From Actinophytocola oryzae (GTDB taxonomy: Bacteria > Actinomycetota > Actinomycetes > Mycobacteriales > Pseudonocardiaceae): DNA of 64,000 nucleotides. The position numbers and the translations under genes are program-made. Shown piece after piece: positions 63,708-64,000 of this stretch (positions within the stretch are counted from its first letter, which is position 1; the number at the start of each line of letters is the position of its first letter). The notes below the pieces were generated by a model. It made no database searches and was not told the DNA's origin. It worked only from the letters and a program-made list of their open reading frames with translations. The DNA is taken from contig NZ_SOCP01000006.1 of NCBI RefSeq assembly GCF_004364325.1, positions 372,001 to 436,000 of the forward strand, in the 5' to 3' direction.

Positions 63708-64000
63708 GCGCGAAGACCGTCCGGGACCTGGTGTCAGGCAACCCGAGGGAGATCTGGCTGCTCGCCGACTCCTACAGCCGCATGGCGCGCAACTGCGAGG
63801 ACGTCGGCCAAGGCTTCCGCGCGATAGACGACGGAGGCTGGCGAGGCAGGGCCGCCGAAGCGTTCCACGCCAGGTTCGAACAGCAGCCCAGGCGCCTGCT
63901 GGCCATGGCCGACGCCTACGGCCACGCCGCCGTGGCGCTGGACACCTACGCCGCCGCCCTGGCCTGGGCGCAGAGGCAGGCAGGCGAGCTGATCGCGTCG
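63704..64000 (+). CDS. Type VII secretion substrate or polymorphic toxin, N-terminal part
   Basis: The gene runs off the window after 99 codons. The N terminus (MSAKTVRDLVSGNPREIWLL) leads to a WXG-like helical hairpin around DDGGWRGRAAEAFHARF, followed by a long Ala-rich helix. This is the usual N-terminal secretion domain of actinobacterial type VII-secreted proteins, which often end in a toxin domain. What the C-terminal part encodes is unknown. ATG 63704 overlaps the preceding stop. Confidence 0.72.
   Translation, partial: MSAKTVRDLVSGNPREIWLLADSYSRMARNCEDVGQGFRAIDDGGWRGRAAEAFHARFEQQPRRLLAMADAYGHAAVALDTYAAALAWAQRQAGELIAS

Noticed and set aside
1..64000. CRISPR arrays, insertion sequences, integrases, rRNA genes or replication origins
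   Set aside because: No spaced direct-repeat array, transposase or integrase motif, rRNA sequence or DnaA-box cluster was noticed in reading the window.

Overview
The window is about 70 percent G+C, has many GTG starts, and carries tandem conservons, AfsR-type (SARP) regulators, type VII secretion genes and an RppA-type type III polyketide synthase. This points to a filamentous actinomycete, most likely of the order Pseudonocardiales. That assignment is inference: no rRNA gene or other decisive phylogenetic marker lies in the window. Both edges cut genes (a VOC-family 3' end at 1-127 and a type VII secretion gene at 63704-64000).

Layout. 1-3107: small metabolic and membrane genes. 3121-4216: a minus-strand tRNA cluster (Glu-CUC, an odd Pro-UGG-like tRNA, Arg-ACG, Arg-CCG) interleaved with a HAD-like protein and a small ORF. 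4367-5431: a membrane-anchored protein. 5698-10912 and 11227-15782: two conservons in tandem, each with a sensor-kinase-like CvnA, a roadblock CvnB, a DUF742 CvnC and a Ras-like GTPase CvnD. The first ends in a cytochrome P450 and the second in an MHYT membrane protein. 15840-17765: acetoacetyl-CoA synthetase, followed by tRNA-Ser(GCU) and tRNA-Arg(ACG). 18112-24456: an accessory stretch with type VII secretion-like genes, a lipoprotein, an Mrr-type nuclease, a DEDDh exonuclease with a BRCT end, and a Nudix hydrolase.

24464-32614 is the most unusual block. It holds a small secreted peptide followed by an HTH plus repeat-domain regulator, a large AfsR-like SARP/NB-ARC/TPR regulator on the other strand, a vWA-PP2C-kinase triad of the TerY-P kind, a 56-aa membrane peptide and a 284-aa protein of unknown function. 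A 13-bp motif is repeated exactly upstream of the two small peptide genes.

32869-41449 is a sugar-utilisation regulon. A LacI repressor, two ABC permeases and a binding lipoprotein run one way; a GH3 glycosidase, a Gfo/Idh dehydrogenase and a PmoA/DUF6807 protein run the other. Matching palindromes lie ahead of the repressor, the binding protein and the GH3 gene.

41429-53762: a PcaD-PcaC type fusion, a PIG-L deacetylase, a DUF4241 protein, an XRE regulator, an MFS transporter, an ABC exporter with a divergent MarR-like regulator and a shared operator, a DUF885 metalloprotein, and a low-complexity membrane protein. 53987-59367: a thioester-domain surface protein with an LAxTG anchor, a small antitoxin-like protein, a glycolipid-binding-like protein, TadA with its partner protein, an M20 amidohydrolase and prephenate dehydrogenase. 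60651-62948: the rppA polyketide synthase next to a decayed P450, lying between a tRNA-Ser 3' fragment and an intact tRNA-Ser(CGA), which suggests an old tRNA-site insertion. 63080 to the end: a 45-aa protein and the start of a second type VII secretion locus.

All calls come from reading the sequence by eye. No similarity search, folding program or HMM was run.
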